Assembly: GCA_963698255.1 (NCBI GenBank)
Contig: CAVOQD010000024.1
Coordinates: 806,001 to 870,000, forward strand
Direction of reading: 5' to 3'
Length of the DNA stretch: 64,000 nt
Origin: JAWKOK01 sp963698255
Lineage (GTDB): Bacteria > Chloroflexota > Anaerolineae > Caldilineales > Caldilineaceae
The position numbers and the translations under genes are program-made. Under the pieces are notes generated by a model that did no database searches, was not told the DNA's origin, and saw nothing but the letters and a program-made list of their open reading frames with translations. Shown piece by piece: positions 40,914 through 51,060 of this stretch; the first letter of the stretch is position 1, and each line of letters begins with the position of its first letter.

Positions 40914-41640
40914 ATGAACTTCACCTTCACCACCCAACCCGCCACATTTCTCGCCCGGCCCAATCGCTTTCGCGTCGAGGCGCGGCTGCATGCAACCGGT
41001 CGAGATGATCAACGCCCACTGCGCCGATCCGGGGCGTCTGCGCGAGCTGTTGATTCCCGGCGTCACCGTGCATGTCAACAAGGCCGCCAATCCCAATCGA
41101 AAGACGGGCTACGATCTGCGCTTTGTCGAACACCCGGAACATGGCCAACTGATCAGCCTGGACACGCGCTTGCCCAACCAGGTCTTTGCCGACGGGCTGG
41201 CTCACGACTTTTTCGAGCCGTTTCGGGACGCGCAGTCGGTTCAGGCAGAGGTCAGCCTGCCGTTGCACGAGCCGGGCAGCGTGCGCAGCCGCATCGACTT
41301 CCTGATCACGGATCGGGATGGGCGTCCGTGCTGGGTCGAGGTCAAGTCGGTCACGCTGGTCGAGGATCGCGTGGCCCGCTTCCCAGATGCGCCGACCGAA
41401 CGGGGGCGTCGACATCTGGAGGAACTGACTGCGCTGGCGCAGGCCGGCGAGCGCGCCGCCGTGGTCTTCATCATCCAGCGCCCCGACGCCGACCGCTTCG
41501 AACCCAACGCAGACACCGACCCTGATTTTGCCCAGGCTCTGCTCACCGCCAGCCGATCCGGCGTCGAGGTCTACGCCTACACCTGCCGGCTGACCACAAG
41601 CGAGATCACGCTCGACCGGCAGATCGCGGTGGCGTTATGA
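40914..41640 (+). CDS. sfsA: SfsA family DNA/RNA nuclease, one frameshift
   Basis: About 240 residues of the SfsA family, linked to sugar-fermentation gene expression in E. coli and carrying a restriction-endonuclease-like fold. Motifs: FLARPNRFRVEARL, HCADPGRLRELLIPG, YDLRFVEHP, RIDFLITD, WVEVKSVTLVEDRVARFPDAPTERGRRHL (with the Asp/Glu-x-Lys nuclease residues in EVKS) and FIIQRPDADRF. The frame breaks near 41005, between LHATG and EMINAHCADP. The stop overlaps the next gene's start. Confidence 0.9.
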
Positions 41641-41850
41641 TGCGTAGCATCGTCGGCTATCGGCAGGACGAAGTCGGCGACTGGGTGGCCGTGCTTGGCG
41701 TGCGGCCACGGCCAGCATATTCGCCACGATCCGCCGCTCAGCAACCGGCCCTGGGTGCTGAGCGAGGAAGGGCGCGCCCGCTTCATCGGCCAGCCGCTCA
41801 ACTGCAAGATCTGCGACGGAGATGATATTCGCTCAGGCGCAGATCCATAG
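41637..41850 (+). CDS. DUF3565 domain-containing protein, one frameshift
   Basis: A protein of about 70 residues: MRSIVGYRQDEVGDWVAVL, then CGHGQHIRHDPPLSNRPWVL, SEEGRARFIGQPLNC and KICDGDD. Cys and His residues are arranged like a small zinc-binding fold, as in DUF3565. The frame breaks near 41700 before CGHGQH. It begins inside the sfsA stop codon (ATGATG), so the two genes are coupled. The function is unknown. Confidence 0.8.
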
Positions 41851-41916
41851 GGACCGTCCATTTTTGCTTCCCGATGGTATCAGGAGGTGAGGTTCGAACG
41901 CAGGTCGGGTCCGCAC

Positions 41917-41984
41917 CGTAGGTCGGATTGGCAATCCGACCAGCCAAGCTTGGCTCAGCCAGGCGGAATGCCATTCCGCCCTAC
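41917..41984. repeat. compound palindrome (GTAGGTCGGATTGGCAATCC)
   Basis: GTAGG and CCTAC-type ends enclose three smaller palindromes: GGATTGGCAATCC, AGCCAAGCTTGGCT and GGAATGCCATTCC. It lies in a 300-base gap with no visible gene. Confidence 0.75.
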
Positions 41985-42007
41985 ATAGGCAGCATCCGGA
42001 CGACGAC

Positions 42008-42037
42008 TTGACGATAGTTCTCCTCACAGCGCATAAT
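42008..42037 (+). promoter_or_regulatory. putative promoter of the first beta-helix gene
   Basis: TTGACG at 42008-42013 and CATAAT at 42032-42037 have an 18-base spacer, about 130 bases before the start codon at 42166. Confidence 0.5.
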
Positions 42038-42165
42038 ACTCAGAGCCGTTTCGTGAATCCGTTCACAAACGTATATCAAGCACGCCCGTTGTATCGGCAG
42101 CCAACAAGCGTATCCCGGCTCGTAGACGTGGCTGCTTCATCCACACACTCACCATGGAGACAACC

Positions 42166-44638
42166 ATGCCCCGACCCTCGACCGTCTCGACTCGTTCGCG
42201 TACGACTGTCTATCTTTTTCTTCTTCTGACGCTGGCATTTTCGCTGACCGGGACTCTGCTCACGGCAACTGCGCACGGCGCACGTGCCGAAGGAAGCATC
42301 CAGACCGTTTGCCTGGACGGCCCGCCGACCTGCGACTACGCGTCGATCCAGGCGGCGATTGACGCGTCGGCTGCGGGCGACGAAATCGTCGTGGAAAGCG
42401 GCGTCTACACCGAAGCGCTGACCCTGCGCGATCAGATCACCATCCGCGGCGCGGAGTCGGCGACGACGACGTTGACAGCGGCCTGCCGGCTCAATCATCC
42501 AGGCAAGTGACGTCGCTTCAGTGACGCTCAGCCATCTTGTGCTCGATGGCCGGGACGTGCTGACGTCCGGCATGTCGCTGACAAACGTGAACATCCTCCT
42601 CGACCACATCATCATCCGCGATCTGACCGGCAAGGATGGCAGCAGTCTAGATTCACCGCATGGCGACGATGTTGTGGGTCTGTCTCTTTCCGGCGTCGGA
42701 AGTCTGAATGCCTTCCATCTCCAGATTCAGCGATTGGCTGCTGGTAACGGTCTCATCAACGGCGCCCGCTATTGGGCGTCGCCGTACCGAGGGGGCAACG
42801 CCACCGGGGTTGCGGTGATCGGCACGTACAATGTCTATATCGGTTCGTCGTACATCACGGATCTCACTGCCGGTGATGCAGGCGATGCAGACCGTAACGC
42901 CTACAGTTGCAGCGGCGAAGGCGGCGATGCAGTTGGAATTGACGACATATGTCCAGCGACGTAAATTTGGATGCCATCGAAATGCACAACTTGCAGGGGG
43001 CGCGCCTTGCTCAGGATATGCACTGTATTGCGTCAACGAAATCGGGAACATACGTCGGGGTGATGCTAGATGGCGGTCAGCTCACACTCACAAATTCGAC
43101 GATCAATGACCTACAGTGCGCTATGCCGGTTACGGCAGCCGTACAAATTCCGCAGTTCAAGGCACAAAACGCGCTTGCGGTCAATATTCAAAACCTGCGC
43201 ATCGACCACGGAGTGACGACCATTCCCGCTGAAGCGAACACAACCGTAAACAATGCGAGCATCGACTCTCCATTTTGCGTGCCGCCGCCACTGTCCGTGC
43301 AAAGTCGTTTCAATCTCAATAACGTCACGCAAGTTGATCTGACGAATCTCGACGCCCGCAATGTGATCGGGTACGGCACACGGGCAGTGAGTGCCGGGCT
43401 TTTCACACAGGATGCGGATAGCGTGTCGCTGCGCAACAGCGAGATTCGAGAACGTGCATGGCGGATACGGCGGACTGAACTGCCCACGGCATCTACCTTG
43501 CTCGCATCAAGCAGTTGCTTGTCAATGCCACGGCGGTTAGATTCAGTTGAAGCCAGTCTGCCCCTACCCAGTATTGCTATTATGCCTACTACGGCGACGA
43601 CGGCGGCAGCGCCAGCAGGATTGACACATCGACGACGTGGAATCCGGATCGATTACAGGCGACGTCAATATGGCGACGTTGTCGGTGGTGATGCCACCGA
43701 CGACAGGATGCCGAAGGATGCGAAGATCTCTCCGGCGGCAGACGCATCCGGTATTGTTCTGCAACGGAATGCCGTTGACAGACTTGTTCACAACACGATC
43801 GCGGCAACCTCGTCTGGTCTGCCCGGGAGTCCAAACAGCCAAGACGGCGTCAGTTACGGGATTCTATCCGATGGCGGCGATGTACATGTGGCGGCGACCG
43901 TTATCGCTCGTCACATGTACGGATTGACAAATCAAGCGGGCATTATGTCGACCGATCAGATCAGCCTCTGGGAAAACAACATCGACTACAACGGCGTCAG
44001 CCCATCACCGACCGATCTGCACATTGACCCGGGGTTGGTTGACATCGAAAATGGTGATGTTCACCTGCGGGCGGATTCAGGGCTGATCGATCGATCCAAG
44101 GAATATGGGGTACTTTCGTGGGGGCCAGACATCGACGGACAGCCCCGCCCGCTGGATGGCAACGGCGACGGCAACTACCGGCCCGACATCGGAGCAGATG
44201 AGCGATTTGCCGTGACCGACGTCCTGCACGTTCAGGCGACGCCCGAAAGGGCAACGGCGGGAGCCTCGACGCAGGTTCTGGCCGTGATTGCGAATCCCAG
44301 TGCGACAGCGTCGCAGACGGGCGTCGTCTTTGAAAGTATTGTCCCCGAAGGCATGGTTTTCGTGCCCGGTTCACTCTACGCCTCCAGCGGCGACGTCAAC
44401 GTGAGCGTCAGAGGGCGCGATCGAACGTGTCGTCTGGACAGGGGATCTGCCGGCCGAAAATGCCGTCACGATTCGCTATGATCTGCGCGTTGCGACGGAC
44501 GCCAACACCTCCGAGTGGGTCACGTTGCAGGCCGATACCACGGGCGACAACGCTGAGATGGCCCGCCATGCCGAGGTCAACATCCTACTCAACCCGCCAC
44601 AGGTTCGCTTCCCGCAGATCGAGTATGCGACGGATTGA
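42166..44638 (+). CDS. secreted right-handed beta-helix protein with C-terminal DUF11-like domain (paralogue 1), frameshifted
   Basis: A signal peptide (TVYLFLLLTLAFSLTGTLL) precedes TVCLDGPPTCDYASIQAAID, VESGVYTEALTLRDQITIRG and many short strands ending in Asn/Ser ladders, the pattern of parallel beta-helix surface proteins. The C-terminus (ATPERATAGASTQVLAVIAN, GMVFVPGSLYASSGDVNV, GDNAEMARHAEVNI) is a DUF11-like domain. GGAG precedes the ATG at 42166. Frames break near 42482 (an extra C compared with paralogue 2), 42950, 42995, 43040, in 43455-43740, and near 44405. It is directly followed by a close paralogue. The role is probably surface adhesion or structure. Confidence 0.7.
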
Positions 44639-44690
44639 CCGGACCAAGAATAGCACCATACCAGTTCTAAACACTGCCTTGGAGACAACC

Positions 44691-47125
44691 ATGCCCCGAC
44701 CCACGAAGATCTTGATGTTCCAGCGCTCGATGTACAATTTGGCAATTCTTCTGTTCTTTTCCGTTTCACTGACCGGGGCGCTGCTCGCGACGACAACGCT
44801 GACGGTGGAAGCGGACGGTTTCGCCACCAGAACTGTCTGCCTGTCAGGTCCTCCAAGCTGCGACTACGCGTCGGTCCAGGCGGCCATCGACGCGTCCGCT
44901 GCGGGCGACGAAATCGTCGTGGAAAGCGGCGTCTATACCGAAGCGCTGACCCTCCGCGATCAGATCACCATCCGCGGCGCAGAGGCGGCGACGACAACGT
45001 TGACAGCGGCTGCCGGCTCAATCATCCGTGCAAGTGACGTCGCTTCGGTGACGCTCAGCCACCTTGTGCTCGATGGCCGGGACGTGCTGACGTCCGGGAT
45101 GTCGCTGACAAACGTCAACATCGCGCTCGAACACATCGTCATCCGTGATCTGACCGGCAGAAATGCCGGCAGCCCGGCTTCGCCGCACGGCGACAACGCG
45201 GTGGCGATTTCGCTTGCGGGCGCCGGAAGCCTGCGTGCGTCCGATCTTTCGATTCAGCGCTTGACCGGCGGCAACGGCTTCATCGGTTCGGACAGAGATC
45301 ATGTACCTGCCCATCGGGGCGGAAACGCTATCGGCATCGAAATAGCCGGTGCATACGACATCAATGTAAACTCGTCGATCCATTGCGGATTTGACCGCCG
45401 GTGACGCCGGCAGCCCGTGGAGCTATCCCTACGAATGTCGAGGGACAGGCGGCCATGCACTCGGAATCAGCGCTTCGTCGAGCGATGTCAGCCTGGATGG
45501 TATCGAAATACGCAACTTGGTTGGCGGTGCGCCCTGCTCCGGCGGATCTCGCTATTGCGAATTTGAAGCCGGAACGTACACCGGCATCCTTGCCAAAGGC
45601 GGTCAACTCACCGTCACCAACTCCTCAATCCATGACCTCAGCACAGTGGCGGCCCATAAAAGCCCGATCAATTTCGCAATCCAGACACAGGACGTCGAAG
45701 CTGTTCGGCTCTTCAACGTGCAGATCGACCACGGAAATAATCCGTTCGATCCGGAAGCGAGCAGCAACGTGGCCGCCTCGGCAGATCGGTTCGCCTGCCT
45801 GCATTCGGCCACCGCTCTCAGTCCACAGTGTTTCGATTCAAAGAAGCAACCTCGTGGATGCTGAGCGGCTCAACATTCGCAACGCAATTGGATACGGATC
45901 GTCGGCTTCTGGCGTTGGACTACTCATCGAAGATACAAACGAGGTTTCCGTTCGGGCGAGTGGAATCAGAAACGTGGCCGGTGGCTACGGTATGCTGACA
46001 ACCCACGGCCTTTATCTCGAACGAATCGGGCGACTGCACATTCAATCCACAGCGATCAACTCGGTTGAGGCCCAGCCCGCCTCTTACGGGGCCTATGACG
46101 GGGGAAGCGCCACCGGTCTCACTGCGCTCACCGTCGAAGCAGGCGAGATCATCGGCAGTTCAGTGTGGCGCGTTGTGGCCGGAAATAGCGTGGTCTGTGA
46201 TCACCAACATTGCACAGATGCTTTCGGCGGCAGAGCATCTGGCATCGTACTGCAAAACAGCACCCTCGACCTCGTTCAAAATACCGTCGTGGCGACCTCG
46301 TCCGGACTGGGTGGAGACCATACCAGTCAAGAAGAGGGCAGCTACGGGATCACGTCGTATGTCAGCGATGTATCTGTGGCGGCATCGATCATTGCCGGTC
46401 ACACCTTTGGGCTGGCGAACGACGCTGGGACGATGCAGATCGAGCAGATCAGTCTATGGGAGAACGGCATCAACTACAACGGTGTCAGCCCATCGCCGAC
46501 CGACCTGCACATGGACCCCGGCATGATCGATCTGCACGGCGGCAATATCCACCTACGGGCAGACTCAGGATTGATCGATGTCGCCAACGACTATGGCGCG
46601 GCGTCACGTATGCCCGATATCGACGGCCAGCCGCGTCCGCTGGACGGCAATGGCGACGGCATAGCGGTAGGCGACATCGGAGCCGATGAACGATTCCCGG
46701 TGCAGGACGGTCTGGCACTGCAAGCGACGCCGGAAAGGGCAACAACGGGGGAGTCGATTCATGTGCTGGCCGTGATTGAAAACCCCAGCTCAACAATGTC
46801 GCAGACTGGCATCGTCTTTGAAAGCATTGTCCCCGGAGGCATGGTCTTCGTGCCCGGATCGCTCTACGCCTTCAGCGGCGACGTCAATGTGACGTCAGAG
46901 GGCGGGATCGAACGTGTCGTCTGGACAGGGGATCTGCCGGCCGAAAATGCCGTCACGATTCGCTACGATCTGCGCGTTGCGACGGACGCCAACGCCTCCG
47001 AGTGGGTCACGCTGCAGGCCGACACCACGGGTGACAACGCTGAGATGGCCCGCCATGCCGAGGTCGACATTCTGATCAACCCGCCGCAGATTCTCTTCCC
47101 GCAGATTCTCTTCACCGCAGAGTGA
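44691..47125 (+). CDS. secreted right-handed beta-helix protein with C-terminal DUF11-like domain (paralogue 2), frameshifted
   Basis: It has the same build as the gene before it: the leader MPRPTKILMF with a signal peptide, then TVCLSGPPSCDYASVQAAID, the beta-helix body with GLYLERIGRLHIQSTAINS, GIVLQNSTLDLVQNTVVATS and ISLWENGINYNGVSPSPTDL, a DGQPRPLDGNGDG and DIGADERF segment, and a DUF11-like end. GGAG precedes the ATG at 44691. Frames break near 45385 and 45835 only, so this copy is better preserved. From about 45840 to 47125 it reads without interruption. DNA similarity to paralogue 1 is very high over the first 350 bases and the last 400. Confidence 0.75.
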
Positions 47126-47475
47126 AAGTACGCGAATCTCCCAGGCAGACCCAGTGCATGTCCACAAGGGTCTGCCTGGCAAACGCTTCCCCTGTGATTC
47201 CTGTCCACCGATAGTGTCGCGGCAACCCCGTGGCGGTCCTCCATAATCGATGAACCTGACCGGCTCCCCACGTAGTCCACATGGGGGGCATACGGTTGCC
47301 CTGCTGCGGCCTTTTTTCGGCCCTTCAGCGCTTCATCCCACAGATTGACAACGCCTCTTTCGCTCCATATACTCGCCACAGATTCGTAAGAATTTCGTAA
47401 AGTTTTCCGGCTGCGGCAGATGGTGATCAGTTTTACTGCGGTTTAGCAGCCTTTTGGAGTGAAAGAGAACGGCCT
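47126..47475. other. intergenic region with terminator-like repeat and possible structured RNA
   Basis: No gene is seen. The first part holds the inverted repeat at 47141-47180. The middle (about 47219-47335) can form several stems: GGCAACC with GGTTGCC, CGGTC with GACCG, CCCCA with TGGGG, and GCTGCGGCC with a GGCCCTTCAGC partner around TTTTTT. Its closeness to the start of the next secreted-protein gene would allow a leader role; no known riboswitch was recognised. Confidence 0.45.
47141..47180. terminator. strong inverted repeat after the beta-helix gene
   Basis: CCAGGCAGACCC and GGGTCTGCCTGG are perfect complements around a 16-base loop, 15 bases after the stop codon. No T-run follows. 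Confidence 0.5.
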
Positions 47476-49071
47476 ATGTCTTATTTTCGACTTGTCTTGG
47501 GGTTTGTAATTTGCTTGCTGACCGGGTTTCTTCTTTTGCCAAGCGTGGCACAGGCAGCCACCGATGTTGATGCGCAAATGGCAGCGGATGAACAGCCGCA
47601 AAGCAGCGTCGATGAGTTCAATGTCATAGCGGAGACGGCGCCAAACTGTCGCTATGGCGTATCCGCATTCGACCGAAAATTTCTGACCCAACTACGCGTC
47701 GGCTGGATCCAGAACTTCGGCAGGGAAGCGCCGGCCAATCTGCCGGGCGATATCGAATATACCGCGATGGTCAATGTACGGCAGGACATTCAACGCGATG
47801 AGAACGGCCACACGGTCGAACGGTATTCCACCTACAGAATCTTTCCGCCACTTGATGAACTTGAAGATCTGCTTGCAGCGTATCCGGGCAGAATGTGGAT
47901 AGTCGGCAACGAGCCGGATCGTGCAATCCATCAGGACGACACGCAGGCCCATGTCTATGCCATGGCCTATCACGAGGTGTATCACTTCATCAAAGGTCGC
48001 GACCCGTCAGCGCAGGTTGCCACGGCCGGATTGGTCGGCGTGACACCAGGGCGCCGGCAATATCTCGATCTGGTGTGGGAGAGTTACCGCAGCCGATTTG
48101 GAGGGGCTATGCCCGTGGATGTGTGGACCTTCCACGACTACACCATGGCGGAAGTTTTTCCCGACGGACGTTGGTCGTACGCGGGCAAAGCGCTGGGCAC
48201 CGACCTGGAACTGGCCATGCTTGATGCCGAAGGTCATGCAAGCCGCTGCTCGCGCGAAAACGTCCACTGCATGGCGGAACACGACAGCATCGATGCGTTC
48301 GAAGAGCAGGTCGTTGCCATGCGCAGATGGATGAAGGAACACGGCCAACAGGACAAGCCGCTGGTCCTCACAGAGTTCGGCCTGCTCTATCCATACCAGG
48401 TCGTGAACGGCAATTGCACGACACAGGACGAAAATGGGCAATGTTTCACCCCGCAACGCTCGGCAGACTTCATGGTTAAGGCGTATGAATATCTGGAAAA
48501 CGCCAAAGATCCGGATCTCGGCTATGCACTGGACGACAACCGGCTGGTCCAGCAATGGATGTGGTTTTCCATGCCTTGGCCTGCGCCGGAAGCCGAATGG
48601 AATCCCAGCCTGTTGGCGACCGTCGGCCTGAGCGAGCTGACGATTGTCGGCCAAACGCATATTACCGAGATCAACAAGCGCCCGCTCGAACTCAATTTGC
48701 TGTTCAAGCCGGGAAATGCCGGCTCCGTCCAGGCTGCCAGGGTCGGCCAGCCTGTCACACTGTCGGTCCAGGTCTACAACAATGGCAATACGACCGTCAA
48801 CGGCCCGGTACAGGTCACATTCTACGCCGATGCAGGCAGAACCAGACCGATTGGCACGGCAACGATTCCGCCAGGGATTCGCGGCTGTGCACGGCGAGCC
48901 TACCGAGCTTCCGTTGTCTGGAATGAGGCGTTAGCGCCGGGCACGTATCCCTACTGGGTAACAGTGGATCCCAATAATTCCATCCCCGAATCCAACAACC
49001 TGGACAATTACGCTGATGGAATTTTGGTGGTCTCCGTCGAACAACTCTATCTGCCTCGCATGGCAAACTGA
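47476..49071 (+). CDS. secreted TIM-barrel glycosidase-like protein with CARDB domain
   Basis: The 531-residue product has a signal peptide (LVLGFVICLLTGFLLLPSVAQA). A catalytic-looking domain shows MWIVGNEPDRAIHQDD near residue 140 and LVLTEFGLLYPY near residue 300. A Glu after Asn in the first and a Glu in LTEFG in the second is the acid/base plus nucleophile layout of clan-A glycoside hydrolases. WTFHDYTMAEVF fits the same fold. The C-terminal 120 residues look like a CARDB domain (VTLSVQVYNNGNTTVNGP, PYWVTVDPNNSIPESNNLDN). It probably acts outside the cell on a polysaccharide, but no named family was recognised. It is intact. Confidence 0.7.
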   Translation: MSYFRLVLGFVICLLTGFLLLPSVAQAATDVDAQMAADEQPQSSVDEFNVIAETAPNCRYGVSAFDRKFLTQLRVGWIQNFGREAPANLPGDIEYTAMVNVRQDIQRDENGHTVERYSTYRIFPPLDELEDLLAAYPGRMWIVGNEPDRAIHQDDTQAHVYAMAYHEVYHFIKGRDPSAQVATAGLVGVTPGRRQYLDLVWESYRSRFGGAMPVDVWTFHDYTMAEVFPDGRWSYAGKALGTDLELAMLDAEGHASRCSRENVHCMAEHDSIDAFEEQVVAMRRWMKEHGQQDKPLVLTEFGLLYPYQVVNGNCTTQDENGQCFTPQRSADFMVKAYEYLENAKDPDLGYALDDNRLVQQWMWFSMPWPAPEAEWNPSLLATVGLSELTIVGQTHITEINKRPLELNLLFKPGNAGSVQAARVGQPVTLSVQVYNNGNTTVNGPVQVTFYADAGRTRPIGTATIPPGIRGCARRAYRASVVWNEALAPGTYPYWVTVDPNNSIPESNNLDNYADGILVVSVEQLYLPRMAN

Positions 49072-49084
49072 TTCGGTCGATTTC

Positions 49085-49113
49085 TTTACAATTCCGACCA
49101 TTTGTGCTACTAT
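49085..49113 (+). promoter_or_regulatory. promoter of tmRNA
   Basis: TTTACA (49085-49090) and TACTAT (49108-49113) are spaced by exactly 17 bases, 13 bases before the tmRNA 5' end. The TGTGC preceding the -10 resembles that of two other promoters in the window. Confidence 0.7.
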
Positions 49114-49126
49114 TCAGTTGTAATTT

Positions 49127-49534
49127 GGGGATGACAGGCTTCGACGGGGCAGGAGGTTCTTTGATTGCAGGCCGTAGAGTGTCGACTACGTTAAAAAGGC
49201 GCAAAACCATATAAATGCCAAATCAAACGGCAATGTCTTCGCTTTCCCGTCCGTCAACGCTCCGGCTGCGATGGCTGCGTAAGCTAGACATCTGACTCTC
49301 TAACCAGAGTCACGGCCCGGCTCGATGGTACTCTCAGGTCGAACGGTAGCTGTCATACACTGCAGGGTTGCGGCAACTGGACGCCGATAGGGTTGCCTAA
49401 GGCGATCGGCTAGCCGGAGATGTGAATCGCGTCACACCGAGTCCCTCCGGCGAACCACCAAATGAGTGACTATGCCTGTAGACGTCATTGGACAAATGTT
49501 TCGGACGCGGGTTCAATTCCCGCCATCTCCACCA
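49127..49534 (+). ncRNA. ssrA: transfer-messenger RNA (tmRNA)
   Basis: The 5' end GGGGATGACAGGCTTCGACG and the 3' end GACGCGGGTTCAATTCCCGC followed by CATCTCCACCA form the tRNA-like domain, with an encoded CCA. The tag frame runs from GCC at 49217 to TAA at 49280; the peptide begins AKSNGN and ends APAAMAA. tmRNA frees stalled ribosomes and tags the product for proteolysis. The tag ends in Met-Ala-Ala rather than the common Leu-Ala-Ala. The RNA is complete. Confidence 0.97.
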
Positions 49535-49536
49535 TC

Positions 49537-49572
49537 AAAGAGTGATCCGGTTAAACCGGATCACTCTTTTTC
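49537..49572 (+). terminator. intrinsic terminator of tmRNA
   Basis: AAAGAGTGATCCGG pairs with CCGGATCACTCTTT around TTAAA and ends in a T-run, directly after the CCA end. Confidence 0.9.
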
Positions 49573-49673
49573 ATTGGCAAGGAAAACTTGTCAAAATTGG
49601 GACGGCGGCGTACCATTTCGAGGAGCATTTGTCTTTCTGTCATTTTTTTGCAAGCTTTCTTGGTCTGGCCGGC

Positions 49674-50894
49674 ATGCTAAACAATCGATCCAATAAGCGC
49701 CTCTCGCGCCGCCGACTGCTGTTGCGCGGCGGTCAACTGGCCGCTGTCGGCCTCCTGGCCGGCTGCACATCGCCTACCGCTCCCCTGCTGGTCGCCCAGT
49801 CCGGTTTTGAGCAGATCTACTTCCCCATGATTCCGCCGCTCCCCGAAAACGCGCTCAATCCGGCTGTGATCCCCGAACCGTCGCTCGACGCCAAGATCGG
49901 CCAGATGTTGCTGGTCGGCTTTCGCGGACGGGTCATCACCGAAGAGACGCCGATCGTTCAGGACATTCGCGAACATCACATCGGATCCGTGGTGCTGTTT
50001 GAGTACAACATCGAGAAGAGTTCCCTGGCTGCGCGCCAGATCAAGGCGCTGACGACCGCGCTGCAAGAGATATCCGACCTGCCGCTCTTCGTCACCATCG
50101 ACCAGGAGGGCGGCGTGGTCAATCGTCTGAGCGACGCCTACGGCTTCCCGCCGACGGTGTCCGCAGCCTTCTTGGGTTTCATCAACGACAGCGAACAGAC
50201 CTATGGCTACGCAAGGTCTACAGCAGAAACATTGGCCGATCTGGGCATCAACTTGAACTTGGCGCCGGTGGTCGATCTCAACACCGATCCGGCCAATCCG
50301 ATCATTGGCCGTTTCGAGCGCAGTTTCTCAGCCGATCCGTCGATGGTTGTACGCCATGCATCGACCTTCGTCCAGGCCCATCACGATCACAACGTGCTCT
50401 GCACGCTCAAACATTTCCCAGGCCACGGCAGTTCTCGCCAGGACAGCCACTCCGGCTTTGTGGATGTGACCGAAACGTGGAGCGAAGAGGAGTTGAAGCC
50501 CTATCAGACGCTGATCGACGACGGCAAGGCCGATGTGATCATGACCGCCCACATCTACAACGCCCATCTGGATGCAGAGATGCCGGCCACGCTGTCGAGA
50601 CCGACCATCACCGGCATTCTTCGTGAACGACTGGGCTTCAACGGCGTCGTCATGTCCGACGATATGTCGATGCGGGCCATTACCAATCACTACTCTCTGG
50701 AAGAAGCCGTGCAACGTGCGGTACTGGCGGGCGTGGATATTGTGGCGTTGGGCAACAACATCACCTACACCGGCAGGTCGGCTGCGCGTGCTGCCGGCGC
50801 TATCCGCCAGTTGCTGGAAGATGGCATCATCGATGAGGCCCGCATTGACGAGTCCTATCACCGCATCATGCGCTTGAAGAGGCGGGTTGCGTAG
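49674..50894 (+). CDS. nagZ: GH3 beta-N-acetylhexosaminidase-like lipoprotein (NagZ type), Tat signal
   Basis: The 406-residue product begins with a twin-arginine signal (RLSRRRLLLRGG) ending in a lipobox LLAGC. The catalytic domain follows GH3: IGQMLLVGFRG, LFVTIDQEGGVVNRL, GINLNLAPVVDLNTDP, LKHFPGHGSSRQDSH (the loop with the general acid His) and VVMSDDMSM (nucleophile Asp). The enzyme would trim N-acetylglucosamine from peptidoglycan fragments or glycans outside the membrane. The start is uncertain: ATG at 49674 lacks a clear ribosome binding site, and an upstream TTG behind GAGGAG is possible. It is intact. Confidence 0.88.
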   Translation: MLNNRSNKRLSRRRLLLRGGQLAAVGLLAGCTSPTAPLLVAQSGFEQIYFPMIPPLPENALNPAVIPEPSLDAKIGQMLLVGFRGRVITEETPIVQDIREHHIGSVVLFEYNIEKSSLAARQIKALTTALQEISDLPLFVTIDQEGGVVNRLSDAYGFPPTVSAAFLGFINDSEQTYGYARSTAETLADLGINLNLAPVVDLNTDPANPIIGRFERSFSADPSMVVRHASTFVQAHHDHNVLCTLKHFPGHGSSRQDSHSGFVDVTETWSEEELKPYQTLIDDGKADVIMTAHIYNAHLDAEMPATLSRPTITGILRERLGFNGVVMSDDMSMRAITNHYSLEEAVQRAVLAGVDIVALGNNITYTGRSAARAAGAIRQLLEDGIIDEARIDESYHRIMRLKRRVA

Positions 50895-50955
50895 AACGAG
50901 TACACAATGGCGCGATCTGTATACATATTCACGCTACGCCGTACTAGGTATGTTG

Positions 50956-51022
50956 GGCGAGAACGACGGCGAGAACGACAGCGACGAACGAGAACGAGAA
51001 CGAGAACGAGAACGAGAACAAG
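50956..51022. repeat. GAGAACGA hexamer tandem repeat (array 2)
   Basis: GGCGAGAACGACGGCGAGAA is followed by at least five GAGAAC units. The same words form the array after lspA at 36243-36300. Confidence 0.85.
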
Positions 51023-51060
51023 GATAAGTCCTTATCAGAATATATCAGGAAAGCAAACAA

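Noticed and set aside
41880..41900. tRNA T-arm-like GAGGTTCGAACGC
   Set aside because: No acceptor, D or anticodon stems can be built around it.
47219..47300. SRP RNA, c-di-GMP or c-di-AMP riboswitch at the multi-stem region
   Set aside because: The GTCAGG seen on the minus strand is not followed by the GGAAGCAGC motif of SRP RNA, and the conserved cores of the riboswitch classes are absent.
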